Of a stretch of DNA of 64,000 bases, positions 1 through 12,052 are shown one piece after another (position 1 is the stretch's first letter; each line of letters starts with the position of its first letter). Made by a program: the position numbers and the translations under genes. Source of the stretch: Patagioenas fasciata. Lineage: Eukaryota > Chordata > Aves > Columbiformes > Columbidae. The DNA lies in the NCBI RefSeq assembly GCF_037038585.1, contig NC_092521.1, positions 57,325,898 to 57,389,897 of the forward strand. The letters are read 5' to 3'. Under the pieces are notes generated by a model, which saw nothing but the letters and a program-made list of their open reading frames with translations, ran no database searches and was not told where the DNA came from.

Positions 1-2926
1 CCAGTGTTTATTTGCTAATGGTAATTTTCAGATACTTCCAATAACATTAATTATGCCCAAGACATAGCAAAGATGCCAATCCTACCCCTAAATCAAAGAA
101 AAAACCAAACCCCCAAACCTGAAGCTCCGAATATATTTTCATAACTCTAGACTGGGGACTATATAGTGCAAGGTCTTGTAAAGACTGTGCCTAGAGTTAG
201 CCTTTAAGTCAATACTTAATGACCCAAACATATGTCCTGACTTTCAAAAGTAATTATCATTCTGCTGTTAATGAAAATTTGTTCTAGAATGTATTTTGGA
301 AGAAAAAAATAATCCAATGATTGAATAGGACAACCTCTGGATACAAATAAACAGAAGTTAGGAATAAAATAAAAAATGGGCTGAAAGAATAGGAAGAAAA
401 ATCATTATAGAGGGCTAAAGTATAAAGATCCAATGTGTTTTGGTTTTATTTACCATGTGTAGTGAACACATATTCACATGGCAAAAAGCTTGTTATTGTG
501 ATTGTGAGGAGTTGGCATGTCAGCCTGCAGTATTAAAACTGGCAAGGACCTCAACTGTAAGGGATGTAGAATCTGTGGTTTTACACGACAGTAAAGTTAA
601 TTTTCCAATCCTGTTAGAAATGTGGGTGTGATGTAAAGCTCTGATGCAATACAGGCTCATTTGAATGGCTCAAATTTCTTTAAACAATTTTGATGGATTA
701 ACTTGATACTGGCATGCTTTATGGCAGTGCTTAAATTGCCTGTGCACCCCATGCTAACTCTGTGTTAGGTCAGGCATTGATCATCCCATTGCAGGGCATA
801 AACTCTATATTGTTTGCTAAATCCAGCACAAATCTTTAGGATAGAAGTATCACTTCTGCTGAATCAAGTATTCAGAATTTTTTCTTACTGCATCCTCTAA
901 CTCACAGGACCATGTCTTTGTAAGAAATTCTCATGACCATCCTGTTATTATCTGGTACTTTATAAGCTCGCTATGTTAATCTAAAATAATGTAATAAGAC
1001 GTTAAAAAGAAGCATCTAGTTACTGACAAATTTACTGTCTTTTAGCAACACTTAAATGAAGATGAAGAGGTGGAAATTTCATTAGTTGATTAAATTATCT
1101 CTCTTATATTATCAATTCTATAATAATATTAAACTTTCATTTGCCTTTGTATTTTGATCAATTGTATTATTTATAGCTGAAAAGCACTGCGATGTTTTTG
1201 TAGTCTTGTTTAGTTGAGAATAGGCTTCTATAAATCTGAAAAAGAAAACTGTGTCTTGCTTTAAGTTTTGTTTACTCACTATTATTGTCATCGCATTAGT
1301 TAATTTTAACTCTCAACACCAAAAACAGTACTCGGTTGCAAACTTCCAATTAACTGAACATTCTCAATGAGATAATCAATTTTCTCTAGTATGCTTCTCA
1401 TTATGTATTAAGATAAAGCTCTGACTGTCCTGCTGCTAAGGCTGAAATCAGGCTGTATTGGGAAGTGTACTTTGTGTTTCCTGGTTTTCAGAAGTGATGA
1501 TATCATTTAATTTGATAATGTTGGTAATGCAGGTCAATATTAATTCTGCTACTAAAATGGAGATGTATGCTAACCAATTGTATTTCTTTCTAACTGCTGG
1601 AAATTAGCCCCCCTTTTTTCATCCTATTCTTTGAATAAGTGCCTGTGAACCTGCTCTACCCGCACATTTATTCTCTGGAGAAAAGTCAGAAGACTCATGA
1701 TTTCCCTCTGTTGTGTTCTGAAACTTTGGATTAAACTCGTTTGTCCCCTTCTCTTGAATAAAAAATATTAGCATATATATAAGCTGCCTACACTGCTACT
1801 GTTTTTCCTGAAACCAAAATTAACTCCTTGCTGTTCCTTTCTGCATTTTTAAGTAGGTGTTCAGACCTTGATTGCTCCCTGCTGGCTTTCAGGGAATTTT
1901 TCATATGAGCTGGTCATTGGCAGACCAGGGCACACCAGTAAAAATAGACTTGGTTTTGTGAATCAGTGCCATGTTCTGTAGCTGCGGGACACTACTGACA
2001 TTAATGGAGTTACAATAATGAGCACAATCTTTGTGGTTTAAGCTTCTGTAACCACACTGGTGGTGGCTCTGTACATCCACAGGAGAGTACAAGGAGTACA
2101 GTCACTAGAATTAGAGGGCCCTGGTATTTTTGTGGTATCAAACTGCTGCTCCATCAATGTGTCTTAAATGGACATGTGGAACAGGAACTCCTGTCACGGT
2201 GTTGTTCTGCTGTAAGGTCTGCACAACCGCATCTGCCCTCCTGGCTCCTCACTGATTTTCTTGGAGAGTGCTCAAGCTTTCTGCCTGTCAGCCCTGGAGC
2301 CCTTGAAGGCTGGCAACTCTATAAATACAGATTCACAGGAAAAATGTAGTTCAATTTTTCCTTGAGATTAAAGCTTTTTTTTTTTGTCTCCCCAGAATTT
2401 TGAAGTGTCTGTTTTTCATCTCCCAAATGGAAATATTTCAAACCCAGCTTTCAACTAGCTGTAGAGTTTGAGGTGCATTTTAGGCATTCAGCATCTTTAA
2501 TAATCATGAAGACCACTTTTCAAAGATGCAGCTTTTCTCCATTTTGAAGGCTGTGATGTTCAGCAGTATTGACCGCCACACTGCAATAACCGAGGAGTTC
2601 AGCAAGAGGAAGTAGGAAAGATCATAGATGCCAAACAATTTTTTCTTATTTATCTGCAGTTAGAGATGGCATGAAGAAATGTAATTCAGTTGAGAAACTG
2701 TAGCATAGTCCAGCTTAGCTCTGACAGAAATTGATTTCCCAATAGATCCAATAGGAACAGATTTCTTGGAGACACAAATCTGCCATCCCTTTTACCCTGA
2801 ATGATTAACCCATTCATTGGACTTTCTGGGATATTTTCACTAGAACCAGAACTTGCTCTGAAGGCTGCCCTCCATCTGTAATCATACTGGGTTTCTTTGG
2901 TTGTTTCTTTGAGGAGAAAGAAAAAT
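1..2926. other. Intergenic, no gene recognised
   Basis: AT-rich noncoding sequence with stop codons in all frames. The open frames present (about 60 codons) lack recognisable domains, codon bias or splice context. I see no transposon signature such as a CR1 3' end or LTR terminus here. In mammals the neighbour on this side of MC5R is another gene at some distance, but no exon of one can be identified. Confidence 0.6.
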
Positions 2927-3462
2927 AAAGAAAAGGAAGGAAGGAAGGAAGGAAGGAAGGAAGGAAGGAAGGAAGGAAGGAAGGAAGGAAGGGAGGGAGG
3001 GAGGGAGGAAGGAAGGGAGGGAGGGAGGAAGGGAGGGAGGAAGGGAGGAAGGGAGGGAGGAAGGGAGGGAGGAAGGGAGGGAGGGAGGAAAGGAGGGAGG
3101 GAGGGAGGAAGGAAGGAAGGGAGGGAGGGAGGAAGGGAGGGAGGAAAGGAGGGAGGGAGGGAGGGAGGGAGGAAGGAAGGAAGGAAGGGAGGAAAGGAGG
3201 GAGGGAGGAAGGAAGGGAGGGAGGGAGGAAGGGAGGGAGGAAGGGAGGAAGGGAGGGAGGAAGGGAGGAAGGGAGGGAGGAAGGGAGGGAGGAAGGGAGG
3301 GAAGAAGGGAGGGAGGAAGGGAGGGAGGGAGGAAGGGAGGGAGGAAGGGAGGGAGGAAGGGAGGGAGGAAGGGAGGGAAGGAGGGAGGAAGGAAGGAAGG
3401 AAGGAAGGAAGGAAGGAAGGAAGGAAGGAAGGAAGGAAGGAAGGAAGGAAGGGAGGAAGAAA
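2927..3462 (+). repeat. GGAA/GGGA polypurine microsatellite (536 bp)
   Basis: Every base on the plus strand is a purine from 2927 to 3462. Both flanks are pure GGAA tetramers (about 2935-2990 and 3390-3450). The core alternates GGAA with one to five GGGA units, so the tract is roughly symmetric. It opens long low-complexity frames on both strands (Lys/Glu/Gly/Arg-rich on plus, Ser/Leu/Pro-rich on minus); these are artefacts of the repeat and not genes. Copy number is probably polymorphic and assembly length uncertain. Confidence 0.97.
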
Positions 3463-6400
3463 TTTTTTTTTGGTTCATGTTTCAAGACCTGCCAAAAAGA
3501 TTTTGTTTTTGTAATCAGGCACTTTGTATGCCCAGGAAAGGCAGAAAACTGCAGCTTATAGGCAGCTTCACCAAACTAATATGACAAGAATTTTCTCAGA
3601 TTCTGTTTCATTCTTAACACTGGCTTAGACACTAGATACAGTAGGGCACATGATGGCTGCTTTTGTGAGGGATTAATGGTGCTTGAAATTTTAAATGCTA
3701 TGAATTTGAGGGTCTCATGAGAGTTACTTGGTTTTTGTATATCAACAAACAGCTTGCTATTGAGGACAATGCTTTAGTGTAAACCCATGTAGGTTCTTGT
3801 TAGCAAAACTGAATTCACTGGTTACATCAGTATGGAAGATAAAGTTCTGGGCTCAGACACAATACTGGACTTCTTTCCTTTCTGCAAATCTGTTTGTTTC
3901 TGGCCAAAATAATTAGCCTTTTAAATTTTTACATCTTTGGTTTCAGTCATAGCAAAACTCCACATTTTCACTCCTTAGCAGGTGGATGCTAGAATAGAAA
4001 TGATTCCTACTCCAGAAATAATGCGTGTGTTTGGTTTTGTTTTCATTTTTTCTCAGGATACAGTGATTCAATAAACATCCTGACATTAAAAAATATACTG
4101 TAAATTGCAAACCTGTGTTGTAGGAAAGCTCAGAAAAAGTAGTGTAGTAAGGCAAAAAAATTCAGTTCTGAGCTAAATGGTTATTGTTTAATTCTAATTT
4201 CTGGTGCATTTAGACCCCTCATTAAGTAGGAAGTAACTGCATTTTTTTGCTAACATGAACAGAGAGTGAGGAAAGAACCTGTGTATCAGTACAGAGGTAT
4301 TAGTAGTAGCACTGAAAACTACTTCTAAAGAGAGAAATGTTGATATTGCTGTCATAGAATTCTTGAAAATTGCACCGGTAGCGTGTATATTTATGTTTAG
4401 TCATCATATGTATTGAATGAGAGACATTTGCACTTGCCTAGATAGGAACTGCATGCATATATTGCTGCATCTGCACTTTGTGTGTGTAGCAAATGTCTCT
4501 TTGTGGCTGTAGTGAATTCTTTATTATTCTCACTGTACATCTTCTCGAAGTTGTCCTTCATCTTGTTTGTCATACCCATGTTAGAATAAAATGCCAGCAC
4601 CTGTCTACAGAGACAGCACAGGACAGAATGACACTGGGTTGTCAGAGATCTGTGCTCAAACCAAGCAGCAGCCCAGGATGAGGAGCACAAGGCTCCCAGG
4701 GGAGGAAGGTTCATGCTGTGGTCCCGTGTTCATCTGACAGAAGGGAAGAGGGAAGTGAGCAGCTGTTCAGAGTTTCTCTTTAGATTAGAAATTTATAAAA
4801 CTCCAGAAATAGGATTTTTTTTTTCTTTCAGTCTTTCTGATGAATAGGTGGCTTTTTATACTCAGATGGACATGCAGGCAACTCCCAAGGAAGGGTGACA
4901 TAAGCACAATGCATAGGATATAGAAGGTTTGCTGCCTTTCCCCCCCCCCCCCGCCGCCTCAGTCTGTTTGTCCATTATAGAATGGATTTTTTTCCCCCCG
5001 TCTGTCAGACAGTTTCGACAGTCTTTCACTGCTCATCTATGTTTTTTTGAGTTTCTAACCAGCATGTCTTTGTGATTCATCACGTCTGTACTGCTGACCC
5101 ATGCTCTAACAAAATGTCAGGGGATGATTCAATACTAGTATTGGCTCTCATTAGAAGGCACATAAAAATGATAGTTACTAAGCCTCTTATTACCCTTTTA
5201 CAGTTTAGGGTGCTAGTTATGACATTGTTCAGTTTAGGTTATTAGGATATGTCTTTCTAAAATGCCTTTTATACTGTATTGCATCTTTCACAGCTTCCTG
5301 CTCTGATACAAGGTGCACGGCTGATAGGTACTAGCTGAGAGTGACCAGAGATTATACCAAACCATTTTTGAAGCACTCAGATTAAAGGTGTGGTGGTTAG
5401 AAGCGTTAGTGCAGTCATACTAAGTATGGCTGATCCCACCCTTTGACAGGGCACAGTTTACATGATGTTTTGATGTCTTCTTTTCAGTCTTGCTTTTCTG
5501 TGATTCTTCCTGCAAAAAGCATTAAAGTGTTGAGGATTAAGGCCATGTGGAAAACAATATACTAACCATACCACTGCTTACCTCAAAACTCTAACTTTTA
5601 GGCTTTCAGTTGCCTTCTGGACAGAGGAAGGGACTGAACTGTTGACACTTTGTCCAGCTTTTTTATTTAAAGACAGGAAGGACTGATGCTTTTTATTTTT
5701 GGTCTGGATTAATTGCTTGTCTTTATTAAAGGCTAACTGGATGGTAACGCTGGGGAGGTAACGGTGGGGACCTTGATGGGGTTCAGCCAAAGCTACTCAA
5801 GTCAGAGGTCAAGAGAAACATTTTTCTCAGTCTCAGAAGTTAAAGAAGATTTGTTATGTGATTATATATTCATGCACAGAGAAGGCCACAGTCTTCACTT
5901 TTGCCCTGGACCCATCTCTTAGAACAGAATGCAGTCTGAGAGGATACCCTGGGGCTCTGAAATTCTATGTCACTGACAGCATAGACAAGGACTAGACAGA
6001 AGAGAGATTTTGTAAATAGGCCAAGGGCACCAATCCAAAGCTACGTTACGAAGGACAAGTATATTTTTGTCGAACAGATAAAAATAGCTACAGGACACTG
6101 GAATTAAATTGCTTCAATGTAGTAGCACTAGGAAAGTTGGTTATGTTGTATCAGCTTCAGTAAACCTCTTCTCTGAACCTGCTAGGATTAGCACAGATTA
6201 ATACCAGAATGCATTGGAGCTCTTCTTACAGACACTTCTTCGGGGGCACATTGTACTGCTGATCTCTTTTATGCATTCATTGACAAAATCAGTATCTTGC
6301 TGTCATGACAGTGGCATGTAAATCCCTGCTGTTTTTGACATGGTGTAACTTGGCCTATGAGTCAGGGTGGACACAACCTTCCCTGTCACAGCAGGTGTGG

Positions 6401-7316
6401 TGGTGACATGTTTTAGCATGATGACTAGTGGTGCTGGTGACAGTCAAGGGACTGGGTGTTTCTGCCAGTGATGTTGTCACAGCTCCTGCTCTGGTCACTG
6501 ATGTAGCCTGAGAGGCAAATATGGGGCTGAAGCAGCTTTCTGCTCTTTCTCACCACTTCACAAAGGTAAGCAATGGCATGGGACTGAAATAGGCCTTGAC
6601 ATTTCTTTCTTTGTTGGCATCATGTTCACTGATGTCCTTCTGGGGCACTTTTCATCTTTTTGCCTGGAGCCCCAGGCAAACTCTTTGTGAGTTCAGTGAA
6701 ACAGGGACTTGAAACAGGTAGCATTTTTCTTATGCCAGGTAAGATGTTCCATGAAGTACGGAACAAAACACCTTTTCCTAAAGATACACTTTAGCACCCC
6801 TTTTGGCATGACTATGGACCTCAGGAGCCCTCCTGAGAGCTCCAGGTCCAGGTTCCTTGATGTATGACCCAGCTGTGTTTGTTTCTAGGCTACAGGGAGT
6901 CCTGTGTACCCACACTCAAAGCACTGAGATCAGCCTCCCTTCCTCTTTCCATTGGTAGAAAGAAAATTGTGGTTTGAAGACAAGACAGAGGCTTCTGTGT
7001 GCTTTTCAGGGTCCCTTACTCTGTGTGTATGCAAGGGGTCAGGTCCTGTGCTGTGTTGGTAGCTAAATAAAATAAAATAGCTAAATGTCAATGCAGGCTT
7101 TATGGTGCACGGTACAGTTCACCCATACTGATAGTCCAGACATGATGTTTGTGGTTTCGGAAAACACTGAGCACCAGCCCATCTGTAGAGACAGAGACTT
7201 TATTTAACTGAAAAAATAAGGGAGCCCAACAGCAAGATCGTGAACATCTGCAAGACCAGTCTATTCAGTCAGGAGTCCTCCAGATGGGAGGTGAAGCCAC
7301 TCTTGGATTCTTCCTG
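3463..7316. other. Intergenic, no gene recognised
   Basis: Noncoding, AT-rich sequence. It contains a run of 13 C at 4940-4952 followed by CGCCGCC, and small T runs. A 105-codon open frame on the minus strand (4397-4714) has no recognisable domain and no supporting context. No transposon or RNA gene is recognised. Confidence 0.55.
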
Positions 7317-7757
7317 AGACAGTGAGTTGGGTTGAGAACTGGCTGAATGGCAGAGCTTAGAGGGTTGTGATGAACAGTGCAGAGTCTGGTTGGAGGCCTG
7401 TAGCTAGCGGTGTTCCCCAGGGATCAGTACTGGGTCCAAAACTGTTCAACCTATTCCTCAATGATCTGAATGAAGAGGCTGAGTGCACCCTCTGCAAGTT
7501 TGCTGATGATACCAAACTGGGAGGAATGGTTGATGCAGCAGAAGGCTGTGCTGCCATTCAGCGGGACCTGGACAGGCTGGAGGACTGGGCAGAGAAGAAT
7601 CAGATGAGATTCAACAAGGGCAAGTGTAGGGTCCTGCACCTAGGGCAGAATAACCCCAGGCATCAGTACAGGTTAGGTGAACCTGCTTTAGCAGGTGGGT
7701 TGGACTAGATGATCTCCAGAGGTCCCTTCCACCCCAACCGTTCTGTGGTTCTGTAAT
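7317..7757 (+). mobile_element. CR1 LINE fragment with internal deletion
   Basis: The plus-strand reading frame 7367-7708 encodes part of a CR1 reverse transcriptase. It includes the [11 protein letters not shown] block, the catalytic FADDTKLGG motif (FADD form of the YXDD box) and the [11 protein letters not shown] and [12 protein letters not shown] blocks. After the equivalent of QYRL (about 7675) the sequence jumps directly to the CR1 3' UTR (TTGGACTAGATGATCTCCAG) and ends in two imperfect octamers near 7740-7757. The rest of the RT and the C-terminal region are missing. The 5' end is truncated, as usual for CR1. It cannot transpose. Confidence 0.93.
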
Positions 7758-9931
7758 TGGATGGCACTTCAGCTACTTGCTACTCAAACTGTAATGCTTA
7801 TAGCTGCTTGCTGCAGTGATATAATGATAAAAATCTCCCTCATTCTCTAACCGAAACACCACCCCAATTTCCAGGCAGGTAATTTTTCTGCAAGCTTTAT
7901 AAGTGAGGCAGTTTCTTTGTCCAACATAGTCACTTGTACCAGGGTTTACACCTGGTTGTGGAAGAAGAATCCAGAAGCTGATTCATAATTTATATGTGAG
8001 AGACCTGGTGTTGCTCTAAGGAATAACAGCCAAGCCATCCAGTCTGATGTGTGATTTGTTTCTTGTAATCAGCTGGTCCACTGAATCCTACCTGGTACAG
8101 TGAGAACTTTTGTAAAGGCAGCTAAGCTGGACTGCAAAGAATTCTATTAAACTGAACACAGAAAGGGATTTGTAAGTGGGAAGAAGGAACAGAATTTAAG
8201 GAGAGATTGTAATAAACAAAAAATAGGATATTGGAAGAGAAATAATTGGAAGTGGAAATAGCACAGAGACTGCACAATTCTTGGTAGATATAGGGACAGT
8301 GAAAGAAGTAAAATTTTACTTTCAGGTATATGATTTCCAGGGTGTGCAATGAGAAAATCAGAACTATCCAAGAGATAGATAGCCAAAGATAACTAAGAAA
8401 ATTTACCTAAAAATAACCCAGGATAACTAAAACTTGCTGTACATTAAAGACCAGAAAGAAAACAGCAAATGGCCATCCTCTATTGTTTTGGGCATAGCAA
8501 AGAACTATGAGCTCAGATTTAGTGCACAGATGGGTTAGACACAACAGAGAGTGTTGCTGTTCACTAGCTGGCATTATCTGCTCAGATCTACAGCTGCACT
8601 TGAGCATTGTTTGCTATCTCCATTTTGTGAGAATCTAAATTATCTTTCCTGTAATGGGGAGAAGGGGCATGCAAAATTGATCTCCAGACTATAACTGCAT
8701 AATGGTATAGGAGCCAAATGAATGAAAATGCTCTTCACCGTCTCCTTTGGTGCAGGGTTTGTTTGTCTTTAAGCGCCCCTAGAGTGAAGCTAGCAGTAAC
8801 AACAGAGGAAGCTTCTGTGGAATATAATCTTCAGAAATACGGATTTAGCTGCATTATAACAATAAACTCTGTCTGAAAACACTGAAAACACAAAAATGGC
8901 ACAGGATGCAGCAATAAAGTTTGTGTTTGGTGGTGGTGATTCTCTAAGAAAAATGCATTTGAAGCTGTTATATACGGTGAAAAAAAACTCAAACCCTTAA
9001 TTTGTGGAAGGGTGGTGATTTGGAGAAGCAGAGACTTTTTATCTCAAGCTGACTTCAAATCCTGCATGGCATTTGACTGGCAGGTTAGCTAATAACACAA
9101 AGGGCATTTGGTAGTGTCAGGAAGGTGTATGCTTTGCATTCCTCAGTCTGCATGTAGAGGCAGAGCCCATTTGCTAAAGAAAAGATTGATTTTGCACCTT
9201 TTTGGACAGGGCCCAGAACGAACATGGGCTGCCTGGCTGATAGTCTCACAGAGGGACTTCAGGCATCACACTTCTGAGCATTGACTTTCCCAGCTTTTAG
9301 GCCTTGTGAGATCTGGAGGAACTCACATCTGTTTCAGAAAGCTCTGGCTCCCAGCACCGTGTGCTGTGTATTCCTCCCACATCTGCATCAAAATCTGTAC
9401 ACTAACAAGGGCACCAGAATGCGACTGTTTATTTTTTCTATTTTTTTTCCACAAAATTTACTTTAGTTATATCTTCTATTAATGGTGTGATGGGCTTGAC
9501 TGTACGTTTTCTGAGCTTTGTAACAGCATGGTTGTTATTCTTCCAAAATGATAATTGTGAATATAAGACAAATGCTTATAAATGTCACAAGCCTGCCCCT
9601 TCAATAACAGTCTTCTGCTCTCACCTCTTTTGGAGTATTGTAGCAATATGAACTTATTGTCAGTACTAGCAACAGCAGAGAAATAAACACAAGAGAAATG
9701 TTTTTTGGAAAGGAGCATGCCTAGTGCATCTCCTCCTTTACTATTTAAAAAAGCTCATTATGAATTTCAGATCAGAATCACTGCTCACTTAGAAAGACAA
9801 GAGAAGACCACTAGATGGTGGTAAAAACCCGAGCCTTTGCTAACAACGTCTGTGAAAAGAGAAGTTCAGAGGGGCAAAGAAGGGGAGGAGGAGCCACCGT
9901 TTGAATACTGAAGTCGTTGTTGCTTGGAGTC
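7758..9931. other. Intergenic, no gene recognised
   Basis: AT-rich noncoding sequence between the CR1 fragment and the candidate MC5R promoter region. Open frames of 60-80 codons are present but have no domain content. No repeat family is recognised. Confidence 0.55.
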
Positions 9932-9941
9932 TATAAAAAGG
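9932..9941 (+). promoter_or_regulatory. Candidate TATA box upstream of MC5R
   Basis: The sequence TATAAAAAGG lies about 1.1 kb upstream of the MC5R start codon, preceded by a purine-rich GC-containing stretch (about 9870-9900). A start site about 30 bases downstream would give an exon that could end at the donor-like CGG|GTGAGG at 10058/10059 and splice to the acceptor at 10991-10992. This is inference from motif spacing only. TATA-like decamers also occur by chance in AT-rich DNA. Confidence 0.27.
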
Positions 9942-10990
9942 TAGTTGCACAGTAAGTAATCTGTACGTGGCCAGCCTTGACTCTATGGATTTATTAATTC
10001 CTTTTCCTCTATTTTTGTCATCCATTCCCACCAAGGAGTCCCCAGCCCCAGATATCGGGTGAGGAGGGGGGCTGGAACTTCTGCTCTCTGGAGGAAAGGT
10101 TGCAGACGATGAAGAGGAGGAGCAGCTGAAGGAGCAGCTCTCGTAAATAGGTACAGTTAATTCTTGATTTCAAACAAAAGGTTCCCTTTAAAATATTTTA
10201 AAAACTGAAAATTATTTAGGTTGATAAGCATTGAACTTTATTTGCAACAAGTCATTGACAATCAGCTTTAAGCGTTCCCCTTCCTATGAATCCAATGGCT
10301 TACAGCTTGCCCTGAATATTCTGTTTACCGAAAGAACATTCAATAAAATACTCATGATCTAGAACAGAAAAAATATTTTTATGACAGCATTCCACTCATA
10401 CTGATTCTGTAACCTTAGTAATCTTGAAATGTATGGATTTGCCTTGGTTATAGGTTTAATACTATTCTCTTAAGTGATCAAGTTAGTACTACACAGATAA
10501 GCTGTTTATGACACAGTTCATGCAAATTTAAGTACAAAGGTCAGGAAAGCATTTGATATTTTATTGAAAATGTTTCATTCTTAATTGTGGTAATAATTCA
10601 AACTTTTATATGTTGTATTCAAGTGAGCAGGTTTTGCTGAACCTGATACTATATTCTCCTGCATTTTTGGGCTCTGAGAACTGAAACTCAGAAAACTGTT
10701 TGTTGTTTTGTGTTCAGCAGAATTTCCAGGACATTGTGTTCACTTCTGGAGACTGAATAGAATAAACAAAACTATGAGTGAAGAGCACTCAAATCTCTTC
10801 AGTAGTTTGTGGTTCTATTTTTCAGTAAGGATGGGTAGAAAAACTCTGAGTCAATCGGAGGTTAATTTAGAATCAGTAGAGGAATATAGTGTGGAAGAGG
10901 CAGGAGATGTACAAGCCAAATTAAACAGAAATGGGTGATATTTGTTTTGTCAACTTCTGCCTGTTCTTGTCATGCTGTATTTTTTTTGGC
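9942..10990 (+). other. Likely MC5R 5' region (leader exon/intron), noncoding
   Basis: No coding exon is recognised. If the candidate promoter and acceptor are real, this stretch is a short noncoding first exon plus an intron. A 10931 ATG in strong Kozak context (G at -3, G at +4) is in frame with MC5R and would add 48 residues. It lies upstream of the polypyrimidine-AG acceptor and would be removed by splicing. Confidence 0.35.
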
Positions 10991-10992
10991 AG
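10991..10992 (+). other. Probable 3' splice site (MC5R leader)
   Basis: A run of eight or more T followed by GGCAG|G ends at 10992, giving a textbook polypyrimidine tract and acceptor 82 bases upstream of the MC5R start codon. Coding-exon leaders of several vertebrate melanocortin receptor genes are spliced just upstream of the ATG. No transcript evidence is available here. Confidence 0.5.
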
Positions 10993-11012
10993 GTTGTTTT
11001 GCCTTTTGGAAA

Positions 11013-11078
11013 ATGCATTTACCGCACTCCCTGGCAAGTCCCTCAGAAAGAACAGTACCTGTTTGCTTCCAGAGATGA
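11013..11078 (+). promoter_or_regulatory. Upstream ORF overlapping the MC5R start (ATGA)
   Basis: The first ATG after the putative acceptor (11013) opens a frame of 21 codons. It closes with TGA at 11076-11078, which shares the bases ATGA with the MC5R initiation codon at 11075. The uORF is in a different frame from the receptor. It also begins in an acceptable context (A at -3). Such an arrangement could reduce MC5R translation or route it through termination-reinitiation. Whether the transcript includes this ATG depends on the true 5' end. Confidence 0.5.
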
Positions 11079-12052
11079 ACACCTCCTCTCAACTGTATGT
11101 TTCTGAGCTAAACCTGAGTGCCTTTGGCAGCAACTTTACTGTGCCTACTGTCAAGAGCAAGTCGTCGCCATGTGAGCAAGTGGTCATTTCAGCTGAGGTG
11201 TTCCTAACTCTGGGCATTGTAAGCCTCCTTGAAAATATCTTAGTTATATGTGCAATAATTAAGAACAAGAACTTGCATTCACCCATGTATTTTTTTGTTT
11301 GCAGTTTAGCAGTGGCTGACATGCTGGTCAGTGTGTCTAATGCTTGGGAGACAATAACGATATACTTAATAAACAATAGGCATGTAATTATGGAAGATGC
11401 CTTTGTCCGTCATATAGACAATGTCTTTGATTCAATGATCTGCATATCTGTGGTGGCTTCCATGTGCAGTTTGCTGGCTATAGCAGTAGACAGGTATATC
11501 ACGATCTTCTATGCCCTTCGTTATCACAACATCATGACAGTGAAAAGATCAGGGCTTATTATTGCATGCATCTGGACCTTTTGCACGGGCTGTGGCATTA
11601 TCTTCATTCTTTATTATGAATCAACTTACGTGATCATTTGTCTCATCACTATGTTTTTTACCATGTTGTTCCTCATGGTCTCGCTGTATATCCATATGTT
11701 CCTCCTGGCTCGTACTCACGTGAAGAAAATAGCTGCTTTGCCTGGGTACCACTCTGTCCGTCAAAGAACCAGCATGAAAGGAGCCATCACTCTGACTATG
11801 CTTCTTGGCATCTTCATTGTTTGCTGGGCTCCATTCTTCCTTCATCTCATCCTGATGATCTCCTGCCCTCAAAACCTCTATTGTGTTTGCTTCATGTCTC
11901 ACTTCAACATGTACCTCATTCTCATTATGTGCAACTCAGTGATTGATCCCTTGATCTACGCCTTTCGTAGCCAGGAAATGAGGAAGACCTTCAAAGAAAT
12001 AATTTGTTGCTATAGCCTGAGAATGGTTTGTGGGTTATCAAACAAGTATTAA
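11075..12052 (+). CDS. MC5R: Melanocortin receptor 5
   Basis: Class A GPCR of 325 residues in one coding exon, a plasma-membrane receptor for alpha-MSH/ACTH that signals through Gs and cAMP; family roles include exocrine gland and other peripheral functions. Seen here: three N-glycosylation sequons in the N-terminus (N2, N13, N20) and seven hydrophobic segments (about 38-62, 72-98, 118-140, 160-182, 185-210, 236-261, 272-297). The ligand/calcium-site acidic residues match MC4R E100/D122/D126 (E92, D115, D119). [16 protein letters not shown] starts at 139, the CWAP of TM6 is at 250-253, DPLIYAF at 291-297, and Cys pair 311-312 is a likely palmitoylation site. The start at 11075 gives MNTSS and the usual avian length. 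An in-frame ATG at 10931 is less likely because a splice acceptor intervenes. The gene is convergent with MC2R. Confidence 0.97.
   Translation: MNTSSQLYVSELNLSAFGSNFTVPTVKSKSSPCEQVVISAEVFLTLGIVSLLENILVICAIIKNKNLHSPMYFFVCSLAVADMLVSVSNAWETITIYLINNRHVIMEDAFVRHIDNVFDSMICISVVASMCSLLAIAVDRYITIFYALRYHNIMTVKRSGLIIACIWTFCTGCGIIFILYYESTYVIICLITMFFTMLFLMVSLYIHMFLLARTHVKKIAALPGYHSVRQRTSMKGAITLTMLLGIFIVCWAPFFLHLILMISCPQNLYCVCFMSHFNMYLILIMCNSVIDPLIYAFRSQEMRKTFKEIICCYSLRMVCGLSNKY

Noticed and set aside
2814-3514. Three long frames (198-223 codons) across the GGAA tract
   Set aside because: Pure products of a tetranucleotide repeat: Ser-Leu-Pro or Lys-Glu-Gly-Arg low complexity on both strands, with no independent coding signal.
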